Assembly (NCBI RefSeq): GCF_932526225.1
Contig: NC_064038.1
Coordinates: 17,163,075 to 17,227,074, forward strand
Length of the DNA stretch: 64,000 bases
Direction: 5' to 3'
From: Nematostella vectensis
Lineage: Eukaryota; Cnidaria; Anthozoa; Actiniaria; Edwardsiidae
A program made the position numbers and the translations under genes. Of the stretch, positions 28,019-43,000 are shown one piece after another. How positions within the stretch are numbered: the first letter of the stretch is position 1; every line of letters begins with the position of its first letter. The notes under the pieces are model-generated. The model worked only from the letters and a program-made list of their open reading frames with translations. It was not told where the DNA came from and made no database searches.

Positions 28019-31000
28019 CTGGAGGCAAACAATTAATTTTGTTAGAGAGAGTGTACACATTCACCCAAACAGAATGGCATGTTCCTACACAATCTCTAAG
28101 ACTTGAATTCCTGTGACCTGCCCTCTGTCTTATTTCCCTCCCCTGTAGCCACCGGATAAAGTGCACTCACCCAATGGAATAGCATGTTTCTCTACAATGT
28201 CTAAGAGTTCCTGAGAGCCCCCCCTATCTGGATGTAGGCATGTGCCATGACCTATCCTGTCCGTCGGTAACTCCAGAAGATCCTTGGCTTCCTTGGCACC
28301 AGGAACCTACGTAACAAAAAAGGACAAAAAGTGCTGATTAATTTTTCAATTTAAGTTTGAAGAAGACTTGAAATTCCTGCATGTTTTTCTGCAGTCTATC
28401 TATCCCTTTACATTTTTGGTGGAGTTCCCACACCTAAGAAAGAGTGGTAAAGAAAGAAAATATGGTAGCAAAAATTAGGAACCGTTAGACTTGAATTTTC
28501 GTGATGCAATTTCTGTCCTTCCCAAAAAAAGTATCATATGACAACCAAACTTGGTAGGTGTCATGTATGTGTCAAGGGGGGTACAAAACTATGGTCTTCT
28601 CACTAAAAGCAAAAATATGCTGACATTATTAAAATAGAAAAATATTTCCTAAAAGAAACATTGTATGACAATCAAACTCGGAAGGTGTCATGTTGATGTC
28701 AAGGGGGGTGCAAAAATATGGTCATTTGATATGTGATGTCATCAATGACGGTCCCTTCAGACCTAGTGTATGGACCCATTGCTCCCTTTAGACCTAATGT
28801 ATGGACCCATTGCTCCCTTTAGACCCAGTGTATGGACCCATTGCTCCCTTTAGACCCAGTGTATGGACCCATTGCTCCCTTTAGACCCAGTGTATGGACC
28901 CATTGCTCCCTTTAGACCCAGTGTATGGACCCATTGCTCCCTTTAGACCCAGTGTATGGACCCATTGCTCCCTTTAGACCCAGTGTATGGACCCATTGCT
29001 CCCTTTAGACCCAGTGTATGGACCCATTGCTCCCTTTAGACCTAGTGTATGGACCCATTGCTCCCTTTAGACCTAGTGTATGGACCCATTGCTCCCTTTA
29101 GACCTAGTGTATGGACCCATTGCTCCCTTTAGACCTAGTGTATGGACCCATTGCTCCCTTTAGACCTAGTGTATGGACCCATTGCTCCCTTTAGACCTAG
29201 TGTATGGACCCATTGCTCCCTTTAGACCTAGTGTATGGACCCATTGCTCCCTTTAGACCTAGTGTATGGACCCATTGCTCCCTTTAGACCTAGTGTATGG
29301 ATCCATTGCTCCCTTTAGACCTAGTGTATGGATCCATTGCTCCCTTTAGACCCAGTGTATGGATCCATTGCTCCCTTTAGACCTAGTGTATGGACCCATT
29401 GCTCCCTTTAGACCTAGTGTATGGACCCATTGCTCCCTTTAGACCTAGTGTATGGATCCATTGCTCCCTTTAGACCTAGTGTATGGACCCATTGCTCCCT
29501 TTAGACCTAGTGTATGGACCCATTGCTCCCTTTGGACCTAGTGTATGGACCCATTGCTCCCTTTGGACCTAGTGTATGGACCCATTGCTCCCTTTGGACC
29601 TAGTGTATGGACCCATTGCTCCCTTTAGACCTAGTGTATGGACCCATTGCTCCCTTTGGACCTAGTGTATGGACCCATTGCTCCCTTTAGACCTAGTGTA
29701 TGGACCCATTGCTCCCTTTAGACCTAGTGTATGGACCCATTGCTCCCTTTGGACCTAGTGTATGGACCACTGGATGGGCCCCTTAAGCTAACATACTCTC
29801 AGTTTATTGTGGCAAACCTCAATATCTATACTATTTTTTTCATTGGTCGAGCAGTATGACGTCATCAACCTGCACTAGCTTTTGATTGAGCTGATTGGTA
29901 AACACAGAGTTAGATCGTGTTTGCGCTTCATATGGCTGGAGTCCTACTAAAAAATCCTGTCATTGCATTGCATGGAACATTTCGACAGAGAAGTTTTACC
30001 AGCTAAGCCAAATCAGAATATGCTAAAAGAGGCTATTCAAGAACAAATTTTTGGGCTTCCTAAGTGTGAGTATCATCAGGATAAAAAAAGCGTAAATACA
30101 ATTCCGTACGCTTGCGTTGAGAAGCATTGGGGGACATACAATACAACTAGACTTGCAGTGCTTTCAGTTCAGTGTATTGAAGTTGAATTTATGATTTAGC
30201 AATGTTTATGAGTTGCAGAATGTACAAGTACTTAGAGTGATCAAGAATGTGTCAAATGTTTCCATGGATTAAAATAATAATAAAAAGTTTGCAATAGTCC
30301 ATTTTGTAAAATAACTAAGTAAATTACTTTCTTGGAATCGGGAATTCATTTTAGTATAATAGTTAGTGACCTAAATAGCATAAATAGTTTTTGGATATCT
30401 AAAGTTTATATTTTAGCACATTTGTTTATCGTCACGGTTCCTAGGGTTGTCACTGCCATAAGGGATGGAAGTGGGGGTAAGCTCCTACTCCCTAAGAAAT
30501 GCTCCCATACGGAGCGCATCTCACATAGCCTCTGACATTTAACTTTAGCTCCTTGCCTGCACACGTGGCTCCCAAGCCAGGCGGAACTGCTTCTACCAAA
30601 AGGAGAAGGGGCGAATAAGTGGCCATTAAGGCTTAAAGCCATTTTGCTTTAGACAGATGGGGCTCGTTAGCCCGGGAGGGCAATCCATCCAGGGGAAAGA
30701 GACCCTTTTGCCAAACCTCGGCTGTCTTGCGGCAACATCCAGCATAGAAAAGGCTTTAGGAGAAAACCTTGAGGAAAATTCCGAAGGCGAAGCTTTTAAC
30801 CTTGCTCTGGCATCTCCTACGACCTTTTTGGCGCCAAACTGTAGCAGCCCTGCCATTCCTTTGGGTCCGTCAGCAAGGACAAGGAACGTACATCCGTTCA
30901 CGCCATCATCCACATACTTACACCTTACACCTGGAGAGGACACTTCAGTTTTGCCATTTACCTGGAGTGAGGAGAGGCTATTTGTGGCGGCGGCTGAGAG

Positions 31001-34000
31001 GAGAGTTCGCCGACGTGAAGCAGACCAGAGTCAACCCACAGATGCGACCCCTGCAGTCGGACTCCCACTCCTGCATAGGTCCCTACAGCCATAAGAGGCG
31101 ATGCTCAAGCCAACGAACAGATGGCATCATCCATGGTCAGCGGCCCTACTACTTTTCTTCACATGCTGACGGGTCTACTTCTTTTTTCCTATTCATCGAC
31201 TAGTTGCTCCTGTGAGAAAGTTCACCTCAGATAATATGGTTGTACTAAGCGTAGCGCTGGTTCCATGTACCTGATAATCGTAGTCCGACTACACAATCAC
31301 AATAGGTTTGTTAACAGAGGCGACGTTTAGTTCACCTTTTCATCACCTCAGCTTAGCTGAGGAAAGCGTTGGCAAGTGAAGCAGCTCTGGTCCAAGACCC
31401 AATATGATAAACAGTGTCCATACACTGCCCTATGGATATACCAAATTTCCCCTTTAGACGACAATCTGCCCCCGCCCTATGAACTATTGTTTGGAAGCCA
31501 ACCACGACCCCTGCTACCCAAAAGTAACCCATCATTTCACTCAAAGTAGACGGTTACGGAAGGACACAAATATAATAACCAGGAAAGTCAGGCAAGCTGC
31601 CTATTATAACCAATGCGCTGGTAGGGAGTGCATATTTGGAACACTCACAAGAAAACCTGGAAAGGTACTCAGTCGACCGAACCCTACCCAGAACGTATGT
31701 CGCAGAAATCAACAACAAGCTCTACAGACGCATATGGGGACACTTATGACCCCGCACTTATTCTAAACAACCTCCTCAACATGCAATGCCGTTCACACAG
31801 TTGGTAGGTCATGAGCAAACGATAGATGATACAGACAAAGAAGACGCAGTGCCCACACACGATAAAAGCCCTGAATACCGTCAAGCTCCTGCCGAGAAAG
31901 GCACCAGCCCAGCAAGATCAAGATATCATCATTGTCAAGGTTGGGAAAGATCAACAGATCATCATTGTCAAGGTTGGGAAAGATCAAGATATCATCATTG
32001 TCAAGGCTGGGAAAGATCAAGATATCATCATTGTCAAGGCTGAGAAAGATCAAGATATCATCATTGTCAAGGCTGGGAAAGATCAAGAGATCATCATTGT
32101 CAAGGCTGGGAAAGATCAAGTTATCATCATTGTCAAGGCTGGGAAAGATCAAGATATCATCATTGTCAAGGCTGGGAAAGATCAAGAAGTCATCATTGTC
32201 AAGGCTGGAAAAGATCAAGATATCATCATTGTCAAGGTTGGGAAAGATCAAGAGATCATCGTTGTCAAGGTTGGGAAAGATCAAGATAAAGGAAAGATCA
32301 AGAGATCATCGTTGTCAAGGTTGGGAAAGATCAAAAGATCATCGTTGTCAAGGCTGGGAAAGATCAAGATATCATCGTTGTCAAGGCTGGGAAAGATCAA
32401 GTTATAATCGTTGTCAAGGCTGGGAAAGATCAAAAGATCATCGTTGTCAAGGCTGGGAAAGATCAAGATATCATCGTTGTCAAGGATGGGAAAGATCAAG
32501 AGATCATCATTGTCAAGGCTGGGAATGATGAAGAGATCATCGTTGTCAAGGTTGGGAAAGATCAAGATATCATCATTGTCAAGGTTGGGAAAGATCAAGA
32601 GATCATCGTTGTCAAGGTTGGGAAAGATCAAAAGATCATCGTTGTCAAGGCTGGGAAAGATCAAGATATCATCGTTGTCAAGGCTGGGAAAGATCAAGAG
32701 ATCATCGTTGTCAAGGCTGGGAAAGATCAAGATATAATCATTTGAAGGTTGGAAAAGATCAAAAGATCATCGTTGTCAAGGCTGGGAAAGATCAAAAGAT
32801 CATCGTTGTCAAGGCTGGGAAAGAACAAATGATCATCGTTGTCAAGGCTGGGAAAGATCAAGATATCATCATTGTCAAGGTTGGGAAAGATCAAGAAATC
32901 ATCGTTGTCAAGGTTAGGAAAGATCAAAAGATCATCGTTGTCAAGGCTGGGAAAGATCAAGATATCATCGTTGTCAAGGCTGGGAAAGATAGAGATAATC
33001 GTTGTCATGGCTGGGAAAGATCAAGAGATCATCGTTGTCAAGGCTGGGAAAGATAGAGATAATCGTTGTTGTGGACGCGCCATATCGAGAATCTGACCGT
33101 TAAATACCATGTGTCGTCTCTCCGTTTATTACGGTAAAATTCTAAAAGAAACTACAATTAAAATCTAACTTATAAACTGGGAAAGCGATAAACTGATAAC
33201 TACTCGTACATTATACTTACAATTTGGGGGTCCTACATGTCGACGAAAGTCCCGGCGCTACTTCATTTACAAACCACTTAATCTTTGCTGTCCGTACTAG
33301 CAACTCACAAAAAACTGACATGCATGTTAAGCAACTGAACAAAATATACTAAACAAATATCCACGTGCAAGCGAAAAGAACTATCTATTGTCCGTCACTA
33401 ATGATGCAGTATTGAGTTCCGTTACTATTAATGCGGTAACGAGTTCATAGAATGAAAGGCTTGTTTACATGTTTTTGTCGCGCACTAACATTCCCGACCC
33501 TACACTACACAGTAGTTTCTGACTCTAGCAGTAGTACCAACTTGGCAGACGGTCTTCTGAGCTCTGTTTTCTTCGTTTTGACCGTGACGGCTCTAACTAT
33601 GCCTTGCGGATCTTCTTCCGTCTCCTTGATTAACCCCATTTCCCACACGTTCCTTGGTGCGTTGTCCTTCAGGAGAACAAGGTCTCCCACCTTCAGGTTT
33701 TTTCTTTCGCGTTGCCACTTGAGGCGTTCTTGGAGTGTGACCAAGTATTCTTTCTGCCAACGGGACCAGAAAGTATTCGCTAAGTACAGGATCCTCCGCC
33801 ATCTGCGTCGCACGTAGGGGTCAGGTCGTTGGAAGTCTCCTGGCGGGTAGCTTGCAGTGTTCCCCTTCATAGTTAGGATGTGATTTGGCGTCAAGGGGTC
33901 CAAGTCATTTGGATCACTAGACACTGTGGTCAGCGGTGAATTGAATATTGCTTCGACCTCACACATCAAAGTCAGTAGGGCTTCGTGATCCATGCGGCTT

Positions 34001-37000
34001 CCATGTTCTTGGAGCAGACTGTTTAATATCTTTCAATATCTAATTTATCGAATTTGCCTCTCCCAAGAGCCACCCATATGACTTGCGGAAGGCGGATTAA
34101 ACACCCAGTGGATACCTTCTTTAAGCAACTTGCTTCTTATTTCTTCCTCTTTAATTTCTTCGACAGCTTTGCGCAATTCTTAGCTTGCGCCAACAAGATT
34201 GGTGCCATTCTCGCACTAGTCCACGGCGAACGGTTAAACGGTGTATCGCCTGGATGCACGAGTGGGTGTCTAAAGATGAAGCCATCTCAATATGTACAGC
34301 GCGACAAGCGAGACATGTAAATATTACTCCATAGCTCTTCATTGTCTTGCGACCTTGGAGATAACTGAATGGGCCAAAGAAGTTCATCCCAAGGTGCGTA
34401 AACGGTGGTGCAGGTTCTAGACGGACACTAGGAAGATCGGCCATTTTCTGTTCGCAGACTGGAGTACACTCCTGGTGGCTGCGTTAACTGCAATTATCCA
34501 GTAACGATTGCGCAAATGGGCGATGACATGATTTCGACCTGCGTGTCCTAACTGACAGTGCGCTTGTCGAATTAGCAGTTTGGTCACATGAGCTTTCCAG
34601 TCATCTGACTGGATACTTGCTTTCTTCTGGAATATCAGCTCTCCGTAATCGTCCACCAACACGCAACATCCCATTAGCCATGAACGGATCTAGTCTTGAA
34701 ATTGAACTTGCCTTGCCAACTCCTACGGATTGTTCTGAGTTGCCCGACCCTGTGAATCCTCCTGGTTGCGCACAGCATGGCTTAAAGCTTCTATCTCATT
34801 GGGGAAAGCTTGCGCTTGAACGAACTTGATGACTGCTATTTCTGCGTCTTTGAACTCTCAGACTGTAAGTGGCCCTTCTCCATGGTGATGTCTCTCAGCA
34901 AACTTGGCGTCTTCAGATGGTTTCACTTGTTTAATCTTGTTCTGAGGGAAAGCTTTCACACGCAGGAAAACAGCAACGCACTTCTTTAAACGATACCAAC
35001 TTGAAAAATGCTCGATAAGCTTGACAACAGTAGAAATGGAATCATCAAAACCGACCACATTACTTGTAACTTCTTGTTTCACTTCAGGATTGTCTCCTGA
35101 CACTTGTCTTGGCATTTTAGATTGCGATGACCAATCACCTTCATCCTTCCAAAGAAAGTCGGACCCATGAAGCCAGCGTTGCTCTTCTGAAAACGTACTT
35201 GCATCCATTCCACGCGATCCATCATCTGCAGGATTGTCCTTTGACGGTACGAATTTCCACTGCGCTGGGTTAGATGAGTCACGGATTACTTGAATTCTGT
35301 TCGCGACATATACCTTGAACCTCTTCTGTTCATTAGCAATGTAACTCAGTACTGTAGTAGAGTCAGTGTGGTACATAATACTTCCGGATTCGTCTTCTAG
35401 CTCTTTCTTTAGTAGCTTTCCCAAGCGCACGGATAAGGTTGCAGCTGTCAAATCCAAACGTGGAACTGTCATCGTCTTGGTCGCTGGGGTAAGACGCGCT
35501 TTTCCCATCAGGACACGGCAATGGACTTCGCCTTTGTTGTTGACCATACGTAGGTAGACTACTGAGGCGTAACCAATAGTGCTTGCGTCAGAAAATATGT
35601 GTACTTGCTTAGATACTACTTGACCAAAGTTGCGCGGCTTGTAACATCGATCCACGGTTACTTTCTCGATCACTGGTAGTCCTTGGCGCCATTTCGTCCA
35701 CTTGCTCTGATACTCACTCGGAATCTCGTCGTCCCATCCGAGGTTGTTCAGCTTACATAAGTCTTGGAGTAACTTCTTCGCCGGTAAAATATAAGGTGCT
35801 AGAAGTTCAATAGGGTCATAAACGGACGAAACTATAGACAAAACCCCTCTCCTTGTCATTGGTTTGTCTGATAATGTGATACGAAATCCAAGTAGATCAG
35901 ATTCAACGCACCATTGCACTCCCAATGCGCGCTCAACTGGTAAGGCGTCTTGATCAAAGTCTAGATTCACAATCTGTTTAGCGTACTCTTCCACAAGAAT
36001 GGTCTCCATGACGACTCGAGAGTTGCTGACAAACTTCGTTAGGCGGAATCCTCCTTGCGCGCACGTCTGACGAAGATCCTTGATTAACTCGACAGCGGTT
36101 TCCTCAGATTCTACTGAAACCAAAGAATCATCAACGTAGAAGTTCTGACGAACGGTATCTGCCGCTAGTTTACCGTACTTGACCTCGGCATCGTCTGCGC
36201 TTCTTCGGAGGGCGAAACTAGAACAACTGGGTGATGATGTTGCCCCAAATATGTGTATTAACATCTGATATTCGGCCAAATCGTTCTTCAAGTTGCCTTC
36301 AGGCCACCACAAGAATCTAAAAAAATCACATTGTTCTAGTGGTACGCGCACTTGATAGAACATTGCTTCAACGTCACCCATTATCGCTATATCTTCTCTT
36401 CGGAATCGTAGAAGCACTCCAACTAATTAATTCGTCAGGTTCGGGCCTTGTAACAACTTGTCGTTTAGCGCCGTCCCGTGATGCTTCGCGCCCCAATCGA
36501 AAACAACTCTTATCTTGTCCGGCTTACACGGATGGTACACACCATGATGACACATAGAAAACCTTGCCATCAGCGGGGCACTGTTGGTCTGCGGGAACTC
36601 TTCGCGCATAACCTTTCTTCATCATATCCTCGATGAACTTCTTATAGTCTGCATGGTAACGTGCATCTCGTTCCATCTTCTCCTTTTGCCATATGACTCG
36701 TTTCAAGGCTTGTTCTCTATCGTTAGGCATACTGATATCACTATCCTTAAATGGAAGCGGAACTTCATAGTGTCCGTCGACATGTGTTCCTTCCTCGACT
36801 ATCTGAAGGAATCTCTTGTCTTCTTGTGAATGACAACACAGATTGGGATCTTTGCTCTCCTTTGTCTCATTGAAGTCCAGTTCGAACATCCTCAATAGTG
36901 TCTCGGGAGCAATGATTTCTTTGACGTCTTGACACTGGGCAGTTATACATAAGGGCGTACTTATTGACCAACCATGGAGCAATCGAATTGCGAAGGGGCC

Positions 37001-40000
37001 ATCACGCTGACTTGGAAGTACTTCTAGTGGTTCAAAAGCAGCTGGGCAGTTGCTTCCTATCAATAGTCCTATTTGGAGTTCCGGTCTATATTCGGGAATC
37101 TCCTTGGCCATCTCTCGTAAGTAATCCTACTGCTTGATTATCTCTGGCCTTGGTATTTGCGTGGTGTCAACTGGAATAAAATCCCTGGTGTACGTTTTCG
37201 GTAGTTCCACAGCATTGTCGCCATCTAAATCGGTTACCACCACATGAGATACAGCAACTGTATCCACGATTTCTTTTCCATTGATTGTTCCTAATTGAAT
37301 TGATGTCATTACTCCATCTTCACCAAGTTGCTGGCGTTGGTCTTCGGTGATAAAACAGCCACTACTCCCTCCATCGTAAAAGGCATACGTTTCGACGACA
37401 GTCATTGTTCTTACTGGTCACTTTGACAGGGATTACCGTATGTAACACAACAGAGTTACTAACTTTATTGGTATCAGTTAGATTTACACGAGCAGAGTTC
37501 ACAGTATTTGCTTGACCGCCTTCAGACTTTTTTTCAAAGCTTTCATTATGCATAGAAGTGGGGTGCTTATTGCCACAGGTTTTACATGTTCGTTTATTCA
37601 AACAGCCTATAGAAACATGACCACTTTGAAAACAAGCAAAACATACATTCTTCTCTTTGACAAAGTCTCTTCAGACATTTTCTTGAACTTATTACATACA
37701 TCAATATCATGGTTCTCCTTACAATACAAACAAGTGTCAGTTGTTGAGGAGCATGCTGCCTTGGAAGACTGGGAACCAGAGGTTGGCGGACTAGACGCTT
37801 CGCTGATGTGAGATGAAACAGTAGGAGAAATAACATCCGTAGCAAACGAATCACTTTTCTGCTTTGGAATCGGGTGCGGACTCTGCTTTTTGTCACCACT
37901 TCGAGTTTGCTTGGTCTCTGGCTTTAAAGATAGCCTTTCCGTAAACTGGGTGGTTCGCCGTCTCTGCCGCGGTTACAATAAACTCAACTAAACATCAAAG
38001 CGCACGATTTTCTTGTCTTGTTTTTCCCGTTTAGTAACCAAATCGCGCCACTTATTCTGCAGAAAACTTGGGAGCTTCAAAACTATACACATATTTTGGG
38101 CGTGGCCCAAAACAGTGAGATGATCAATGTTTTGCATCGTGTTCTTACATTTAGTCAAGAACATAGCAAACTTTCGCAAACCATGACTGTCATCTGCTCG
38201 AATTGATTGCCACACGCAAACTTTGTTCACATAAGCAATGGAAATCTTATAAGGATCGCCATATTCTTGCTTCAATAGTCTCCGAGCTTCATCGTACCCT
38301 ACCCCAGGGTCCAAATACAAACAGCCTTCTATAAGCTCTTTAGGCTCTCCCTCTAAAAGTTGGTCAAGATAATACAACCTGTCCGAATTGCTTCCAACCT
38401 TTGAGTGTACAAGCGCTTCATTCGCCAAAATAAATGATGTATATTCAAGTGGATTGCCACGAAACCTAGGGATTCTAGGCTGCGGTAGAAGCATAGATGC
38501 TGAGAGTTCTTGTTGACTTCGAGTGATACTCTGATAATCAGGAAATTCTCGGGGTGCCTGTGCTGGAAGGTCTTGCATGGCCGGCTTCCGGTCAGCGGTT
38601 ACGTCTGGCGCAGCTGGCTTCCGGTCAGCGGATATGTCTGTCGCAGGTGGCTTCCGGTCTGCGGTTATATCTGGCGCAGCTGGCTTCCGGTCAGCAGCAA
38701 CTTCCGGAAGGCGCGATTTCCGGTCGGCGATTGCGTCCGGTAAAAATGGATTTCCGGGAGTAGAAACTTCCGGAAAATACAACTTTCGGTCGATGGTCTC
38801 AAACAATGCATTCGCTCTAATACTGGAAACATGATCACCCTTTTGATCCCCGTCAACCCCTTCAAACCCGTTTGAGGATTTTGGCAAGAAAAGTGTGTTT
38901 GTAGCAGCAATGTCTGAGGGCTTACCCCCACGTTCAAACAATTCTTCGGTTGCGAAAATATGTTCCCTAGCTCGGGCAATTTCAATGTCTGTTTGTAGTC
39001 CAAATCCTTTTGTGCAACTTCAAGCTCATGCTTTCTTGCCAATAGTCCCTGCTTTCGTTTTAACATTTGTCGCTCAACTTCTAAAGCAGCGATTTTAGCC
39101 CTTTCCCCTGTAAGATACTTCTGACTAGCATCACTCTTAATAGAATATTCCCCAGACTTTGAACTAGAAGACGTCGAAGACCGAGAACCTCTTGTGAAAT
39201 ACTACCATTGTGCGAAACTAAACGATTTTCAATTTTGGATATCCAACTTGAAACGTTCTCTCTGAATTCACACACAGATTTCACTTTTTCATCATAACGC
39301 TTGTTTTCTTTATCCTGAACTTCTTCAAATAATATACTGTTCAATGTGCTTCAAAGGCGTTCATATAAGCGTTAAACTTATAGTTCAAATTCTCGAGTTC
39401 ATCTTTAACTTTGACTACGTTGTCCTCGGACGACATTAATTTGACGATACGAGTTCGCTGTTTCGGAACGGCAGAAAGAGCAACGGTTTGCCTTCCCTTT
39501 AATTCTAACTGGCTCACCTGAGCTCCAATATTGCTTTCAAAATCTGACATCTCTTTCTCTCCCATAACGACTTTCGTTGAGGACGAAGAACCCAATTAAT
39601 TTTAAGAATGTGGACGCGCCTCGAGAATCCGACCGTTAAATACCATGTGTCATCTCGCCGTTTATTGCGGTAAAATTCTAAAAGAAACTACAATTAAAAT
39701 CTAACTTATAAACTGGGAAAGCGATAAACTGATAACTACTCGTACATTATACTTACAATTTGGGGGTCCTACATGTCGACGAAAGTCCCGGCGCTACTTC
39801 ATTTACAAACCACTTAATCTTTGCTGTCCGTACTAGCAACTCACAAAAAACTGACATGCATGTTAAGCAACTGAACAAAATATACTGAACAAATAACCAC
39901 GTGCAAGCGAAAAGTACTATCTATTGTCCGTCACTAATGATGCGGTATGGAGTTCCGTTACTATTAATGCGGTAACGAGTTCATAGAATGAAAGGCTTGT

Positions 40001-43000
40001 TTACATGTTTTTGTCGCGCACTAACAGTTGTCAAGGCTGGGGAAGTATCTTCTCAGCCAAGAAGCCAAGTCACCTCCGCAGGAAAGGTTACTAAGGTCCC
40101 TGCGAAATATAGGGACTAACTAGAGGTTCAGTAATCGCAAAAAAACGACATATATTTGCATTGGTATTATGTCATTTAGATAAGCTTAATATTAGCAGGA
40201 CACTAGACTATAATTACAGTTACATTTATTGTATTGTTATATATAAAGAGGGGAATGTCAAAGCATGTCTGTGGTGCTGTAGCTCATTAGGACTGGACAC
40301 AAGCCCTTCCAGCTAAGAGGGCGGCCTACGCGAGTCATATAAACTACCTCGATAGAAGTTTAACAACTATTAAACTTAAAGTATTAGCCTTTTTTATTTA
40401 ATTAATAATGCGCCTAAATGGGCACCATGCTTAGAAGAGGGGTATTTTACCATTACTTTTCACCCAGTTCACAGTTTTATTGGTGCTAATCACAAAGCTT
40501 TTAGACAGTCGTTAGTGGTATAGTTGTAGAACTCAACTATGAGTGTTTATGTGCGAACAACGTGCCGATATAATACCATTTGATATTTCAACATAGTAAG
40601 TTCAATCCCTCCTATAAGACGCGATGTAAGATCTCCGTTAATCTTAAATTCACTCTTCCCTTTCAAATAGAAAGCACTTCACTTTCTAATAGAAACTCCT
40701 GGTTCTAAGAGTATAACGAAAACCTCCCCATAACTTCAATTTCAGGGAAATAATCTTGTTTGAAGTTGTATCTTACATCTCATTATGATTTACTTGTGAA
40801 ACACACCTCAGCAATATGAAGTGCAAGCTTGAGCCCATACTTTTTTGCTTTGGCCAGTGCTGGAAGGAAGTCCTTAGATTCAAATGCCTGACAAATTGAC
40901 AACAACACATCAAAAGCTCAATCATAACATAACTCACTATCATCCCCAGGTGGGATTGACAAGGGGTAACATGATATCACCACCATCCCTGAGTGGGATT
41001 GACAAGGGGTAACATGATATCACCACCATCCCTGAGTGGGACTGACAGGGGGTAACATGATATCACCATCATCCCTGAGTGGGACTGACAGGGGGTAACA
41101 TGATATCACCATCATCCCTGAGTGGGACTGACAGGGGGTAACATGATATCACCATCATCCCTGAGTGGGACTGACAGGGGGTAACATGATATCACCATCA
41201 TCCCTGAGTGGGACTGACAGGGGGTAACATGATATCACCATCATCCCTGAGTGGGACTGACAGGGGGTAACATGATATCACCATCATCCCTGAGTGGGAC
41301 TGACAGGGGGTAACATGATATCACCATCATCCCTGAGTGGGACTGACAGGGGGTAACATGATATCACCATCATCCCTGAGTGGGACTGACAGGGGGTAAC
41401 ATGATATCACCATCATCCCTGAGTGGGACTGACAGGGGGTAACATGATATCACCATCATCCCTGAGTGGGACTGACAGGGGGTAACATGATATCACCATC
41501 ATCCCTGAGTGGGACTGACAGGGGGTAACATGATATCACCATCATCCCTGAGTGGGACTGACAGGGGGTGAACCTTACAGCTGGATCGCCGCCCAGGTCT
41601 ACCCCACAAACCACATCTCCATATCTCTTTCTGTAATCTACCGCCAGCTGAGCATTCTCGACAGCTTCTGCAGGTCCCTTTTTTCTGTCTATCGAAACCA
41701 GGTACCTGAAAACCAATCATTCAGCTAATAATTATGTGCTGCTTCTACTTAAGATAAGACTGGTATGGGACTGGTAAATAACTGGTATAGGACTGGTAAA
41801 GGCTGGCATAGGACTAGTATAGGACCAGTGTATGACTGGTGTAGAACTGATATAGGGCTGGTATAGGACTGGTGTGGGACTGTCTAAGACTGGTATAGGA
41901 CTGGTATAGGTCTGGTAAAGGACTGGTCGAGGACAGGTATATACATTTTTTTATCGTGGTTAAGTCAAACCCTTTCTATCTGAACTGATCTTCTACCTTC
42001 AGAGTCTGGGTGAGCAGGGTTCTTTGTCTAATGTAACGTATCCTATATAAAATAAATTGATACACCTAGTGCTGGAGTAGCGCCGGTCCCAACTGTAAGG
42101 ACAACTTGTGTGACAAAGTTATCTCACCTCACAACAATCCCTGGTGATTTCTGTTTTGCTTCTTCAATAGCCGTTAGTATGGCATCAACATAGGCCTGTT
42201 TAGTCATCCCTGGAGAATGAGGTACACAAGCAACTCATTCAGAGGTGTGCAAGGGGGTCAAGTGCACACATGCTTGCAGGGGAAGACTAAGCGTTCATGT
42301 CTGTCCTTGAGAGGGGAAGACTAAACGTTCACGTCTTTCGTCGAGGTTGATGACACATGCTTGGAGGGGAAGACTAACCGTTCACGTCTGTCGTTGGATT
42401 GATGACACACGCTTGGAGGGGAAGACTAAACATTCATGTCTGTCATTGGATTGATGACACATGCTTGAAGGGGAAGACTAAATGTTCACGTCTGTCATTG
42501 AGAGGGGAAGACTAAACGTTCACGTCTGTCATTGAGAGGGGAAGACTAAACGTTCACGTCTGTCATTGAGAGGGGAAGACTAAACGTTCACATCTGTAAT
42601 TGAGAGGGGAAGACTAAACGTTCACGTCTGTCATTGAGAGGGGAAGACTAAGCGTTCACGTCTTTCATTGAGACGGGAAGACTAAACGTTCACGTCTGTC
42701 ATTGAGAGGGGAAGACTAAACGTTCACGTCTGTCATTGAGAGGGGAAGACCAAACGTTCACGTCTGTCATTGAGAGGGGAAGACCAAACGTTCACGTCTG
42801 TCGTTGAGAGGGGAAGCCTAAATGTCCACATCTTTCTTTGAGAGCGGAGGCCCAATGTTCACGTCTGTCGTTGAGGTTAGTGATACATGCTTGGAGGGGA
42901 AGACTAAACGTTCACGGCTGTCGTTGAGAGGGGAAGACTAAACGTTCACGTCTGTCGTTGAGGTTAATGACACATGCTTGGAGGGGAAGACTAAACGTTC

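Larger units (their letters stand above)
33070..40026 (-). mobile_element. BEL/Pao LTR retrotransposon, nearly full length
   Basis: Two LTRs (33070-33490 and 39609-40026) begin TGTGGACGCG and end CGCACTAACA on the plus strand. GTTGT flanks both outer edges (33065-33069 and 40027-40031), a 5-bp target duplication in the 33-bp minisatellite. The coding strand is minus, with Gag, protease, RT, RNase H and integrase in BEL order. The LTRs differ by about 9 substitutions and one 3-bp indel, roughly 2 percent, so insertion was fairly recent. Stops and frameshifts disable this copy. Confidence 0.95.

Noticed and set aside
30626-31203. ORFs of 105-145 codons in the GC-richer part of ADAL intron 7
   Set aside because: Overlapping frames on both strands without motifs; possibly old retroelement sequence but not supportable as genes.
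31793-33096. Several 85-198-codon ORFs on both strands
   Set aside because: By-products of the 33-bp repeat. Only the VKAGKDQ frame is tied to retroelement coding sequence.
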